From: Marinomonas transparens
GTDB lineage: Bacteria > Pseudomonadota > Gammaproteobacteria > Pseudomonadales > Marinomonadaceae
Length of the DNA: 64,000 nt
Direction of reading: 5' to 3'
Assembly (NCBI RefSeq): GCF_016463975.1
Contig: NZ_JAEMNX010000001.1
Span: 434,001 to 498,000, forward strand
Shown piece after piece: positions 1 through 10,100 of this stretch (positions within the stretch are counted from its first letter, which is position 1; each line of letters starts with the position of its first letter). Made by a program: the position numbers and the translations under genes. The notes below the pieces were generated by a model. It saw only the letters and a program-made list of their open reading frames with translations. It did not search any database and was not told the origin of the DNA.

Positions 1-702
1 CAGCCTAAAATTAGCTTGCAAGATGACTCTCTTGTGGGGTTTGAGGCTCTGGCTAGATGGCAGCATAAAGGTGGTGAATTTATTCCACCAGATCAATTTA
101 TCGCTTTAGCGGAGAGTTGTGGTTTGATTGATAAACTTGATCAACAAATCTTAAAACAGTCCTGTAAGGCCATAAAAGTACTAAGGGACATTGGCGTTGA
201 AGTGCCCATTTCCATCAATGTAACGGGGAATGAAATTACCCGCCCAGACTATTTTCAAAGTTTAAAAAGTCAATTAGAAGAGGCCAGTATACCCAGTTAC
301 ATGATTGAACTGGAAATCACTGAATCTCAACTTATTGAAGAAAAAGCACATTTAAATCAGCGGCTTGCGGCATTAAGAGAAATAGGTGTATTGGTGCATA
401 TTGATGACTTTGGGACGGGGTATTCTTCATTGGCCTACCTAGCCTCCTTGCCTGTTTCCACATTAAAAATTGACCACAGTTTTGTATGGCGAATGGACGA
501 ATCCGATAAAGATAGACAAATCCTCAAAATGATCATTGAACTAGGGGAAGTCATGGGGTTAAACGTCGTTGCAGAGGGCATTGAAACCCAAAAGCAAAAA
601 GAGCAGCTTGCCGAAATGGGCTGTAAAAATGGACAAGGCTTTTTATTTGCTCGGCCTATGTCCTTAGAAGAGGTGATAAACTGGGTGAAAGAGCGCCCTT
701 AA
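1..702 (+). CDS. EAL-domain cyclic-di-GMP phosphodiesterase (3' part)
   Basis: The reading frame is open from base 1, so the gene starts upstream of the window and only its C-terminal EAL domain (about 233 residues) is visible. EAL domains hydrolyse cyclic di-GMP to pGpG and so favour motility over biofilm. The signature motif is present as EALARW. The metal and catalytic motifs are also there: ITES, the DDFGTG loop, a KID lysine-aspartate, AEGIE, and a terminal GQGFLFARP. The domain therefore looks catalytically competent. The missing N-terminus probably carries a sensory, REC or GGDEF domain, which cannot be judged here. No partner gene follows within 200 bp. Confidence 0.93.
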   Translation, partial: QPKISLQDDSLVGFEALARWQHKGGEFIPPDQFIALAESCGLIDKLDQQILKQSCKAIKVLRDIGVEVPISINVTGNEITRPDYFQSLKSQLEEASIPSYMIELEITESQLIEEKAHLNQRLAALREIGVLVHIDDFGTGYSSLAYLASLPVSTLKIDHSFVWRMDESDKDRQILKMIIELGEVMGLNVVAEGIETQKQKEQLAEMGCKNGQGFLFARPMSLEEVINWVKERP

Positions 703-916
703 ATAGTGTCTATTCATTTCCCTAGTCGCTTCCTATTTCCACCCCATTATCTAGGCATTGGGTGCTGGCCATGATTCTGTGATATCTGTCTGTTTTGTAA
801 AGGAGGTGGCTGGATTCCAGCAATCTTGGTCAGGTCTTTATTCATAGCAATGTAATACTGGGACTTCGTGAAAAAGGTCTTTAAGCGTTGAATATGAAGT
901 AGAAAAGGCGAAGCAA

Positions 917-1777
917 GTGGGCTCTAAAAGACAGTATAAAAATAGAATGCAGACGGTATGCGATTATATTTATGCGCATCTGGATGAAGACCTAACGGTC
1001 GAGGACCTCAGCCGAGTTGCGAACTTTTCTAAATACCACTTTCATCGGCAATTTTCTCTCTATATGGGCTTAAATGTCTTTAAATTCATTCAACAGCTAC
1101 GCTTGAAGCGTGCGGCCTACGAGCTGGTTTTTAACCCAGATAAACGCATTACCGACATCGCCATGGATGCGCACTTTGAGTTTCCAGAGTCTTTTTCTCG
1201 TGCTTTTAAAAAAACATTTTCACAATCGCCAAGCGACTTTCGTAGCCACCCAGACTGGCTGCAACTGGGTCACAAGTATCAAGCATTTGATAATCAACTG
1301 GCGTTAGATATGAAAGTAGACATTGTTAACTTTGAAGAGACAAAAATAGCGCTGTTAAAGCATAGAGGTTCGCCAGACCATATTATAAAAACCGTGATGC
1401 AGCTTAGAGAATGGCGTAAGGATTATGGCCTATCACCAAGAAATAAAACTCGGACATTCAACATTATCTATGAAGACCCTGCCGTTGTTGCACCAGAAGA
1501 CTTCCGTTGTGACCTCTCTGTAGAAGTCATGAATGAGATAGGCGACAACGGCTATGGTGTTGTTAATGACACGCTGGCTGGTGGACGCTACGCCGTCGTT
1601 CGCCACCTTGGTGCCTATGACAACATCAGCCGCTGTATCTATTTTCTTTATGGTGAATGGCTACCTGACAGTGGGGAAGAGTTGAGAGACGCGCCCTGCT
1701 TCTTCCAGTATATAAACCATTTTCCGGACGTGGCCGAATATGAACTGATAACAGACGTGTATTTGCCCATTGCTTAA
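917..1777 (+). CDS. AraC-family regulator with C-terminal GyrI-like domain
   Basis: A 286-residue transcription regulator of the SoxS/Rob-like type. Residues about 10-110 form the double helix-turn-helix AraC domain (YHFHRQFSLYMG, then ITDIAMDAHFEFPESFSRAFKKTFSQSPSDFR). Residues about 135-286 resemble the GyrI-like small-molecule-binding (SbmC/BmrR effector) fold. Such proteins usually activate efflux or stress genes on binding amphipathic compounds. The start chosen is a GTG preceded by AAGGCG; an in-frame ATG lies 10 codons downstream and is an alternative. The converging MFS carrier gene downstream could be a target, but that is only inferred from proximity. Confidence 0.85.
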   Translation: MGSKRQYKNRMQTVCDYIYAHLDEDLTVEDLSRVANFSKYHFHRQFSLYMGLNVFKFIQQLRLKRAAYELVFNPDKRITDIAMDAHFEFPESFSRAFKKTFSQSPSDFRSHPDWLQLGHKYQAFDNQLALDMKVDIVNFEETKIALLKHRGSPDHIIKTVMQLREWRKDYGLSPRNKTRTFNIIYEDPAVVAPEDFRCDLSVEVMNEIGDNGYGVVNDTLAGGRYAVVRHLGAYDNISRCIYFLYGEWLPDSGEELRDAPCFFQYINHFPDVAEYELITDVYLPIA

Positions 1778-1828
1778 GCAAAGAAGGCATAGCAATAGAA
1801 CGAGACAGCTGGAGTGCGAAAGCGTTAT

Positions 1829-3031
1829 TTAAGCGTCTGATTTTGGGCTAGCGAACCAACCAATAACGACCCAAAATGAGCAAATCACCAGCAACACATA
1901 CAGTGGTATCTGCCATGATTCTTGCCAATCGTACAGGGCACCAAAGAGAACAGGGCCTAATGCTGCCAATGTATAGCTAACGAATTGCGCCATGCCGGAA
2001 AGCGCAGCAGCTTGCTTTGGACTCTGGGTTCGTAAACTGATGAACGACAAACCGAGAATGAACGCCATACAAACACCAAAACCGAACAGGAAAGCCCAAA
2101 GTGCGGACCAGCTTGGAATGAAAAGCAAGCCTAATAGACTAAGCCAAGCTAACCCTGTTGAGATTAAACTGATGCGTCGATAGCTGCCTAAGCGATTCAG
2201 AAAAGGCGCTAAAATTAAAGCGGGTAATGCCCCTGCGATCTGCAAATAACCTTGATAGAGTCCTGCCATAGAATCCGTGTAACCATAGTTGATCAAGATA
2301 GCCGGCATCCATGCGACGATTGTGTAGTTTAACAAGGAGTTTACGCACAGAAACCCCGTTACTTGCCAGGCCGTTGTAGAGCGCCAAAGCTTGTAGGAAG
2401 CTTCCTTGCTATTGGCCGCTTGAGCATCATGCTGGGTGATTTTGCAGGTAAGCCAGATCATTAATGGCAAAAGAATCATCAAGGTTTGGGTGGCTAGGGC
2501 GAACGACCAACCGCTGATGGAGAATGGAAACCATGCTTGCTCCGGCACAAGGCTTAATGGCACTGCAGAACTGGCCATCACAAACCCACCGAGACTCATC
2601 ATCAACACATAGATCGATGTCAGTTGAACAATATGATTCGGAAATTCTCGCTTTAATAAACTCGGTAACAGCACATTACCAATGGCGATTCCGGCCCCGA
2701 TGAGAATCGCACCAAGATATAAAGTACTAACGAATCCCAACGAACGTGTGATCATGCCCAGAGCGATTAAACCAACACCTAAGGTGAGAATCTTCTCCAT
2801 TTGAAAATGCTTAGTGAGCCAAGAAGCGACTGGCGCGAAGAAGGCAAACGCCAACAAGGGCAGGCTGGTGAGCAAGCCGGATTGTACGCTACTTAATTGT
2901 AAATCTTGGCCGATGCGATCTAACAAGGGTGGAAACCCAGTTACCGGACCACGCATGTTTAACGCAATTAAAAAGATAAATAAAAGCAAATAGACAGCGT
3001 CGTGTTGAGTTAAACGTTTTAGTCTTTCCAT
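1829..3031 (-). CDS. MFS transporter, CynX/NimT-like
   Basis: A 400-residue inner-membrane protein with about 12 hydrophobic segments, of the length usual for the major facilitator superfamily. The N-terminus (FLIALNMRGPVTGFPPLLDRIGQDLQLSS) has the RxP.....PLL pattern typical of the CynX/YeaN cyanate-permease-like subfamily, whose members export or import small anions or nitroimidazoles. The substrate cannot be deduced. The gene converges on the AraC/GyrI regulator with about 50 bp between the stop codons. No operon partner is evident. Confidence 0.85.
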   Translation of the reverse strand: MERLKRLTQHDAVYLLLFIFLIALNMRGPVTGFPPLLDRIGQDLQLSSVQSGLLTSLPLLAFAFFAPVASWLTKHFQMEKILTLGVGLIALGMITRSLGFVSTLYLGAILIGAGIAIGNVLLPSLLKREFPNHIVQLTSIYVLMMSLGGFVMASSAVPLSLVPEQAWFPFSISGWSFALATQTLMILLPLMIWLTCKITQHDAQAANSKEASYKLWRSTTAWQVTGFLCVNSLLNYTIVAWMPAILINYGYTDSMAGLYQGYLQIAGALPALILAPFLNRLGSYRRISLISTGLAWLSLLGLLFIPSWSALWAFLFGFGVCMAFILGLSFISLRTQSPKQAAALSGMAQFVSYTLAALGPVLFGALYDWQESWQIPLYVLLVICSFWVVIGWFASPKSDA

Positions 3032-3496
3032 AACTGGGTTGCCGATTGTATAGAGGGCGGTAAGAACATGCTTGCCGCGACATTATATAGAAAATTGATG
3101 CGTTTAACTTTGACACAGAGCCAATGTTTTTTCATTTCTTCGCCAGATACAGATCAGTTATTAGAAAAAGCTAATGCATAGCTAACCTCTTTAATGTGGG
3201 CTTGCCTTACCCCTTTAGTCATATCCTTTTCAACGCATTTATTAAATGAGATTAGTGAATTTCTTAATACTTACAAGGGTTTACTTGACGAATATCGCTT
3301 TCATCACCTATAGCTGTTATGTACAGAAATATAATTTTCTATACACAGAGTGCCTATTGTATTTGTTGCAGTAAGTTAAAGTGCGAACGTTTGTGAATGA
3401 CGTCAGCGTATGAACGCTTGTCGGATGAAGTATTAACTGATGAATACGATATTTGGTCGTTTATCGATACAAAAATGTATTTATAAGGAGATTCTC
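3032..3496. other. Intergenic region between divergent genes
   Basis: About 465 bp separate the MFS carrier (leftward) from the secreted-protein gene (rightward). It is AT-rich and carries no convincing ORF. A TATAAT at 3330-3335 could be a -10 element for the rightward gene, but I see no good -35 element at the proper distance. A good ribosome-binding site (AAGGAG) lies just before 3497. I see no repeat or RNA gene. Confidence 0.4.
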
Positions 3497-4198
3497 ATGA
3501 ACAAAAGCTATGTGCTACCAACCTTTCTTACCGCGGTAATGTGTCTTTTTCTATCTAACCTATCGAATGCATCAGAGTGGATCGCATCCGAGGATGCCCA
3601 GTCATGTGATATGACATGTGGCGCACAAAATAGTACCCCTGTTATTAGTGGAATTTTTGCGCCAAACGGAAACCCGTTTTATGTTTGTAGGGGGGATGTT
3701 AACGAGACTGAGGGAGGAGGAAGGGCTGGTTATAATTTGAGACCCGATTTGAGTTCTGCTTGTACGGTAGGTTTTAATCAAATGGAAGTCGCGGTCGAGC
3801 CATTTGATTGTCTTTGTGACGAAAAGCCTGTTCCTATTATCAAGATTGTTGATATTGCTTCAGCGCCTACTCCACCATCTGGTAGTAAGCTGGCTTGTAT
3901 GATTGGCCCTAACTCGCCAACTCCAGATGACAGAGCTACATCTTGCCCAGTCATCCAATATGGAGAATTAACTTTCTGGTTTTTTAGCTTTAATAACAAT
4001 GACTTTGCTGTAAATGTGGTTGGTTATGATGCCAGTAATAACATGGTTAGTCAGAAAAGATATGATGGTGGACGTTACATATGGGCGGTTACCGTTGATG
4101 AAAGTAATCAGGAGGTGATTACTTATAATCAACATGGCGACACAGTGCGTATTCCTTGGAATGATTTTTATCTAAGTCTGAGTGATTTTAGAGACTAA
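3497..4198 (+). CDS. Secreted hypothetical protein, Cys-rich N-terminal half
   Basis: A 233-residue protein that I do not recognise. It has a clear Sec signal peptide: MNKSYV, a hydrophobic run, then SNLSNASEW with likely cleavage after NAS. The mature N-terminal half has six or more cysteines (CDMTCG, FYVCRG, ACTV, DCLCD), suggesting disulphides and an exported location. The C-terminal half (about 140-233) is beta-rich without cysteines after CPVIQYG. The start at 3497 is favoured over a longer in-frame reading because AAGGAG sits 7 bases upstream and the signal peptide begins there. A strong terminator follows. It lies next to a two-component system and the giant-protein operon; any functional link is speculative. 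Confidence 0.75.
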   Translation: MNKSYVLPTFLTAVMCLFLSNLSNASEWIASEDAQSCDMTCGAQNSTPVISGIFAPNGNPFYVCRGDVNETEGGGRAGYNLRPDLSSACTVGFNQMEVAVEPFDCLCDEKPVPIIKIVDIASAPTPPSGSKLACMIGPNSPTPDDRATSCPVIQYGELTFWFFSFNNNDFAVNVVGYDASNNMVSQKRYDGGRYIWAVTVDESNQEVITYNQHGDTVRIPWNDFYLSLSDFRD

Positions 4199-4250
4199 GC
4201 CCCTTCTTGTAAGCCCTATTTAGGTTCTGAGTATTCGCTTTAATATCATA

Positions 4251-4284
4251 AAAACCGATCTTTTTAATTAGGTCGGTTTTTTTT
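4251..4284 (+). terminator. Rho-independent terminator after the secreted-protein gene
   Basis: The hairpin has an AAAACCGA left arm and a TCGGTTTT right arm, followed by a run of T. It lies 52 bp after the stop codon of the upstream gene. Confidence 0.8.
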
Positions 4285-4556
4285 CGTCTTGCTCTACTTG
4301 CTCTAAATAAGTCGGTTTAATTCCTTGGATGATTTTAATGGGTAGCTTCAATCTAGAAACGTTTCTAAGAGGGTTGTCTTGAGAGGGAGAAAGATTAGAG
4401 GCTACTTGACCAAAACGGTTGCGACCCTCTACAGTGCATTATGTAATAAAATGTAGCTGATTTTTGCCTATACACTCTGTCGGGAATCAAGAGCACTAAT
4501 GACGCCACATTGTGGTAGCACACCTAGCTAACTCTCAGTATAAGTAGGAAAGATTG
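4285..4556. other. Leader region of the response-regulator gene
   Basis: About 270 bp with no ORF worth calling; together with the terminator before it this fills the gap from 4199. It should hold the promoter of the response regulator. A short imperfect inverted repeat around GCCACATTGTGGTAGC (about 4502-4517) is visible, but I cannot assign it to a known regulator. Confidence 0.3.
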
Positions 4557-5147
4557 ATGAAAATCCTAATTCTTGATGATCACCCTCTGTTTCGTGAGGC
4601 ATTGTCTTATATCCTTCTTAAGCTTGAGGAAAAGGTTTGTATATTAGAAGCGTCTGATTATGGGATGGCGTTACAACATATCGCTGAAAATTCTGACATA
4701 GACTTTATTTCGCTAGACTTATGCCTTCCCGGCAAGGATGGTTTTGCGGCTTTGGATACCATTAAACAAAACTACCCGGCTATGCCAATCGTCGTTATTT
4801 CATCGTCTGATCATTATAATGATATTAAGCGAGCGCTGGACTCTGGTGCTAGGGGGTATATTCCTAAATATACTGAGAGTGTGGTGATGCTAAATGCGTT
4901 GCGTTTGATCTTGTCAGGAGGCATTTACACCCCCCCAAACCTCATCAACGATAAGACACCACTTACGCCGCGACAAGTCGAGGTGCTGAAACTGTTAATC
5001 GAAGGGCTCTCAAATAAGGTGATTGCATCACGTATGGAACTAGCAGAAGGCACAGTAAAAATGCACATTACCTCTATTTTTAAAAGCCTAGGAGTGAGTA
5101 ACCGAACGCAAGCCGCCATGGTGGCAAAAAGCCAAGGTTATGCCTGA
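4557..5147 (+). CDS. NarL/LuxR-family response regulator
   Basis: A 196-residue two-domain response regulator. Residues 1-120 are a receiver domain: the acidic pair is in LILDDHP, the phospho-acceptor aspartate in SLDLCLPGKDGF, and the switch Ser and Lys are in VVISSSD and YIPKY. Residues 130-196 are a LuxR-type helix-turn-helix (LTPRQVEVLKLLIEGLSNKVIASRM...GTVKMH). The ATG at 4557 is preceded by AGGAAAG; the TTG three bases earlier is not needed. The 3' end overlaps the convergent hybrid kinase gene by 10 bp, so these two are the natural signalling pair. The secreted-protein gene and the giant-protein operon are neighbouring candidates for regulation. Confidence 0.92.
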   Translation: MKILILDDHPLFREALSYILLKLEEKVCILEASDYGMALQHIAENSDIDFISLDLCLPGKDGFAALDTIKQNYPAMPIVVISSSDHYNDIKRALDSGARGYIPKYTESVVMLNALRLILSGGIYTPPNLINDKTPLTPRQVEVLKLLIEGLSNKVIASRMELAEGTVKMHITSIFKSLGVSNRTQAAMVAKSQGYA

Positions 5148-6931
5148 AAAGCGTTTTGCTGTATGCGTATGTGGTCAATGAAAGTGCGCAGCTTAAGTGT
5201 GGCAACGGGTTTATGTAGCACTTGAAAGCCGCTTTTATTAATCTCCAATAAACGATTACTGTCGATATCGCCCGTTATGATAAGTGCTGGCATCTCTTGA
5301 TTGCATTCTTTATGGATCGCATAAATAGCATCGACACCGGTTTGTTGCTCGCGTAAACGGTAGTCGGCAATAATACCGTCTGGTATTTGATTTTCCTGCT
5401 TAAGCTTAGTTAAAGCTTCGGCCTTGTCAGAGGCCGTTAATACTTCGCATCCCCATAATTCCAGTAATGCTTGTGTGCCCTGACGTACAGACATTTCATC
5501 GTCAATCACCAAGATAACAGGCTTAATTGTGCCGACGGGGTTAATATTTATATGGGAGTCGAGCGGAGGTATATCTGCTGTTGCCTTGGCTGTTGACCGA
5601 CTAACACGAATGGAAAATGTTGAACCTTTCCCGAATGTTGACTGCACGCTAATGGGGTGTCCTAGTAAATTGGCAGTGCGTTGCACTATTGCAAGGCCAA
5701 GCCCTAACCCTTTACTCCGTTCGCGTTCAGGGTTACCTAGCTGATAAAACTCATCAAAAATGGCCTGCTGTTCCTGCTTAGAAATTCCCATACCAGTATC
5801 TGTGACATTAATTTTGATCGATGTTGAGTCGTCTGAGTCGCAGCTAATTTCTACACGCCCAGAATTCGTATAACGAATCGCATTTGAAATATAGTTACGT
5901 AGTATTTGTTCTAATAAGTTTGCATCTGTAAATAACGTATGTGAGCAACGGGGCCAGACTAAATCGATGCCTTTTTCACGGGCTTGCGCCCCATAATCAT
6001 TCGCTAATTTTGTAAACATAGCTTGTAGTTCAAAGGGCTTTTTTTCAGGTTTTAAGACGCCAGCATCCAGTTTCGAAATATCAAGTAAGGCATTAAAAAG
6101 GCTTTCTAATGCCTTTACCGACATAGTAATTTGCCCAACAACGTGGCGTATCTTCGGTTGTTCAACCGCTTCATCTAAAACGGCAGTGAATAATGATAGC
6201 GCATGCAAGGGTTGGCGTAGGTCGTGGCTGGCCGCCGCGAGAAATTTAGACTTCGCCATATTTGCTTGGTCGGCTGCATTTTTTTGAATTTGTAACGATT
6301 CAACGAGATCGAGGTTGTCAAATTGCAAATTGATGGAATTTCTCCAAGTGCGGTTGAGCCAATAGGAGAAGAAAAGCATGAGGATTAGCACCGCAAATAC
6401 CAAGACTCCTATCATTTGGTACTGAGTATTATCACCTGTTACCCAAGTGAGAATAAGGGGGGTTGAAAAGGTCGGCGCATAAACCAGATAGGAAGGAGAG
6501 AAATTGGATAATAATGGCGCAGCACCCACCAGAAAACCGATGCAAGAAAACATAATAAAGTAGGCATTCTGAGGGACGTTAGGGTCATAAACCCAACACA
6601 ATAAAATAGACCATACTAATGCAGAAAAAAATAAAACAACCACATTATATTGGCACAATTGCACTGTTTTTTTATTGTCGAGCTCATGTTGTTTGAAACA
6701 TCGATATAGCCATAAAGACACGGCCGTGGTGATGGAAAGAAATACGAGGAGAGATAAAAGGACAAGGTTATCAGTTTCTTGCCTGAAACTAATCGTATAA
6801 ATAATAGCGGCAATATAGCCAACTATGGTGGAAAGAGGCAGCTGGCGAAAAAACAACCTAGCTTGCTCGGCACGAATTTTTTCCTCCCGTTTAGCTGTTT
6901 TGTCGTGTGTATCGGCTGAATCACTGTTCAT
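5138..6931 (-). CDS. Hybrid sensor histidine kinase with C-terminal receiver
   Basis: A 597-residue membrane kinase. Residues about 30-205 contain six likely transmembrane helices and no large periplasmic loop, so the signal may be intramembrane or cytoplasmic. A HisKA domain follows (SHDLRQPLHALSLF, His about 236), then a HATPase domain with N, G1 (DTGMGIS) and G2 (GLGLGLAIV) boxes. Residues about 470-590 are a receiver domain with its aspartate in IIADYRLRE. The architecture is close to hybrid kinases that work with LuxR-type regulators. The last 10 bp overlap the convergent regulator gene. The intergenic region on its 5' side is shared with the giant-protein operon (divergent), which makes that operon a plausible target. 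Confidence 0.92.
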   Translation of the reverse strand: MNSDSADTHDKTAKREEKIRAEQARLFFRQLPLSTIVGYIAAIIYTISFRQETDNLVLLSLLVFLSITTAVSLWLYRCFKQHELDNKKTVQLCQYNVVVLFFSALVWSILLCWVYDPNVPQNAYFIMFSCIGFLVGAAPLLSNFSPSYLVYAPTFSTPLILTWVTGDNTQYQMIGVLVFAVLILMLFFSYWLNRTWRNSINLQFDNLDLVESLQIQKNAADQANMAKSKFLAAASHDLRQPLHALSLFTAVLDEAVEQPKIRHVVGQITMSVKALESLFNALLDISKLDAGVLKPEKKPFELQAMFTKLANDYGAQAREKGIDLVWPRCSHTLFTDANLLEQILRNYISNAIRYTNSGRVEISCDSDDSTSIKINVTDTGMGISKQEQQAIFDEFYQLGNPERERSKGLGLGLAIVQRTANLLGHPISVQSTFGKGSTFSIRVSRSTAKATADIPPLDSHININPVGTIKPVILVIDDEMSVRQGTQALLELWGCEVLTASDKAEALTKLKQENQIPDGIIADYRLREQQTGVDAIYAIHKECNQEMPALIITGDIDSNRLLEINKSGFQVLHKPVATLKLRTFIDHIRIQQNAFQA

Positions 6932-7144
6932 TACTTATTTTTCACTCTTGTTATGCAACATCGATACGCTCAAGTAGAGCACCCCATACAGACTAAAGTC
7001 TAGGTAGTATGCAGACTTTTGGCCTATAGACCCACCCACAATACTGACCCATTCTTAAATGCAATTAAAATCGCATTTAATTCGATGTGTTTAGGTGTGC
7101 CACCCTAAGGGGTGAGGCCTAAGTTGAAAATAATGGAGTCATCA

Positions 7145-7174
7145 ATGTTTAAAGTGTTGTTTAGCGATGTCTAA
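7145..7174 (+). CDS. Possible nine-codon leader ORF of the giant operon
   Basis: An ATG at 7145 is preceded by GGAG at ideal spacing and opens a nine-codon frame (MFKVLFSDV) ending in TAA at 7172-7174. The ATG of the 1217-residue gene lies inside it at 7167 in another frame and has no ribosome-binding site of its own. This arrangement suggests translational coupling: ribosomes finishing the leader would re-initiate on the overlapping ATG. It is visible in the sequence, but function is inference; it could equally be chance. Confidence 0.35.
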   Translation: MFKVLFSDV

Positions 7175-10100
7175 ATCCTTTGTCTCAGTACCCATTCGAA
7201 TTGAAGGTAAATACCTGCAATCTTCAGAGCAAGCTGAGTCGCCAATGGCCGACTTTTCGCAATTGCCTTGGTACAGTAATGACAAAAATCAAGATGTGAA
7301 TTTCAATCATCCTTTTTCCAGCAAGACCTGCCTTCGTCGAGCATTTCAAACACCTAATACAATGCTCGAAAAAGGCGTGCATCTGCATTTTATTGTGCCC
7401 CACTATCTAGGAAGAAAAGTTCCGAAATCACTAGCATTAGCCAATTCAGGGCACATGCCCGCAGCGCCTAATCGATGGATTATATCTAGAAAAACAAGTG
7501 AGAATGCATCAACATCAAAGCAGTGGTATCTGGAAAGTGACTATATTTATCCAGAAGAATACTCACCAGAGAGCGACGCCACAACCATTCCGTATCCGAA
7601 TGGCAAGCCTTACCGATACATGGGCAAATGTTCCCCATTGGTCACCAATGGAACACTTCCAACAGAGAGTGATAAAAACCTTTATTTCAAAGGTCAAAAT
7701 AACGGTAAACCCTTAACGATTTTGGGATATGGAGACGTAAATTTTTCATCATATTACCCTAACTGCAATAGCGTCTTTGGTTTTCATGATCCTGATGGCA
7801 ACCTTGATGCTTCTACTACCTATTCTGTAATCGGATGGCATGGCAACAATGAAGATGACTTGCTGTACCAAACGATAACAGCATGGCTCACATCAACAGC
7901 GGAGCAAAAAGACGCAACACTTTCTGAAGAAGCACTTGCACAAAAACTTAAAAATACATTCGGCTTAGAGCTTGAAGGCAGTGATTCTGCGGCTATTTCA
8001 CAAGCAATCCCTAGCGTTTTTTATGGGGAATTTATAGCGGATGCCAAACAAAACTCGCCAGAGGTTTCTAAAGTTAAGGTGGCGGTAGGCCAAACGGGTA
8101 CCGAGGCGTTATCGAGTCTAATTGGCTATCAGCTCTCGCAAAAGATAAATAAAGACCAAGAGCAAGCAAAAAGCATCATCGAAGACCAATTGGAATCCGT
8201 ACTCATGTTTTCACAGCTTGATGACAATAACATTGACGTGGGTGCAAAATTTAACGAAGCAAGACACAGCAAAGGCTTTCGACCCTCTAACGGTGTGCAT
8301 AAGTGGACAATACAAACTAAAGCAACGGATAGTTTGCCTACTGATAGTGATTCAAGAGTATTACCTTCACTTCCCCAAGGTATAGGCCGTTACCTTCACG
8401 ACCTAAATGACGTGCAGCTAAAATTTCATAACGCCACGCAAGAAATAGCGACACTGCAAAAGCAATTGTATGCAGATTGGAACAAATATATGCAGGCACG
8501 CTACCCTGCCAATATTGGTCTTGATGATTTCCCCGATGCCGATCACATACAATATTTTATTACCAACTACAGCATCGGCCCCATTCAACAAAAAATGCAG
8601 GCAACAGGTGACCTAAGTTATGACCAGAGTCATTCATGGAAACCGACAACTAACAGTAAAAACCCAATAGATTTGGCGCATCAAGTCATAGCCAAGTGGC
8701 AAGCGTTAGACACCTTCATACAAAATGAAAATACCGCAAGGACGACAGCAAAAGAACCCTTATTAATTCTCAATCGAATAGAAGGGCCTCGTTTCTGGGA
8801 GGCTAAGTCCCCAACGGTATTGTTGTCCGGTTTACCAGAAGAGCAAGCGGCACCTAACAATCTTATTTCGCTATCAGACGCTGTATTAAACGGCAGTATA
8901 AGCGTTAGCCTGCCCAATATATTGCAGGCGTTAAAAGGGATGAATACACAGAAATTATCCACGCAAATTTGGACCCCTTTTTTACTTGATTGGCAGTTCA
9001 GTCTTAACCCTGCACAGCTTAAACAAGGCAAAGGAATGGACAGTGAGTCCTTGCTAAATAGTTTTAATTTGGAAGAGAGTGGCCCAGATTTTAAGACCAG
9101 TAACCAGATAGCTTACACTGATACTCCCGCTGTTTTTTCAGGTACCGTTGTATTAAGCACCCACACCAAAAATACACAAGAGACAGCCATTAAGGGGTTC
9201 TTCAAGAATTTAATCAGTAAAGAAAAGCTCAGTTTTGCAAAAAACAAGGCAACGCCACCTGAAAATAATACTTTAGAAGACTTCTTCAACGCCTCAAAGT
9301 GGTCAGACGCATCCGTTTGTTTTGAAAAAAATGACTTTATTGTAGAAGGCGCAAATACCGACACGCCCCCCAATGTCTATTATGTTTTATGGCAGGCGTA
9401 TCAAACCCTACAAGGCCAACAATTTTTATCACAAACCTTAGATGGATTTTATGAAGCTTGTCGGCAGCTGGATAAGGTAGCGCAATTGCCTATTCGAGAG
9501 CCAATTGGATTCACATCTGATCAAAACTTTACGGAGCAGGTCAAAGAAACAGTAGGCCGTCAGCGAGGCGTCGCCCCTGAAATCGCCTTTGAGTTTAACC
9601 CTATCCCCTGCGGACTTGTGGATTTAGAGCGGCTCAATTTAATTGATAATTTTGGGCAAAGTGTCGCGGTTAATGTCGCTGGGCACATTCCTTTTTCAGA
9701 CACACTCACCGTCAACGAAGACAACGCCACACCCTACTTAAAACCAAGATTGGCACAACCAGCACAACTCAATTTTAACTGGATGAAGGCCAGTACATCG
9801 TGGGATAGCGTCGAAACACCGACCAATGATGATACGGCAACTTCGCCTATCTGTGGCTGGTTGATGAACAATTACTTGGATAACAATATCGCTATCTACG
9901 ATGCGGCTGGCCATGCATTAGGCTACATAGATGATAAAGCCAGTTGGAATGCCGTACCGTGGAATACAGGTGCCTCAAATATCAATGCTGACATTCAAAA
10001 TACTCACTTGTATAACGTAGCCCAAAAAATCATGGCCTCTGCTGAGTTTATGGGGAACTTTATGCAGGCTACCCAAAATGCCCAACACAATATTGCTCCG

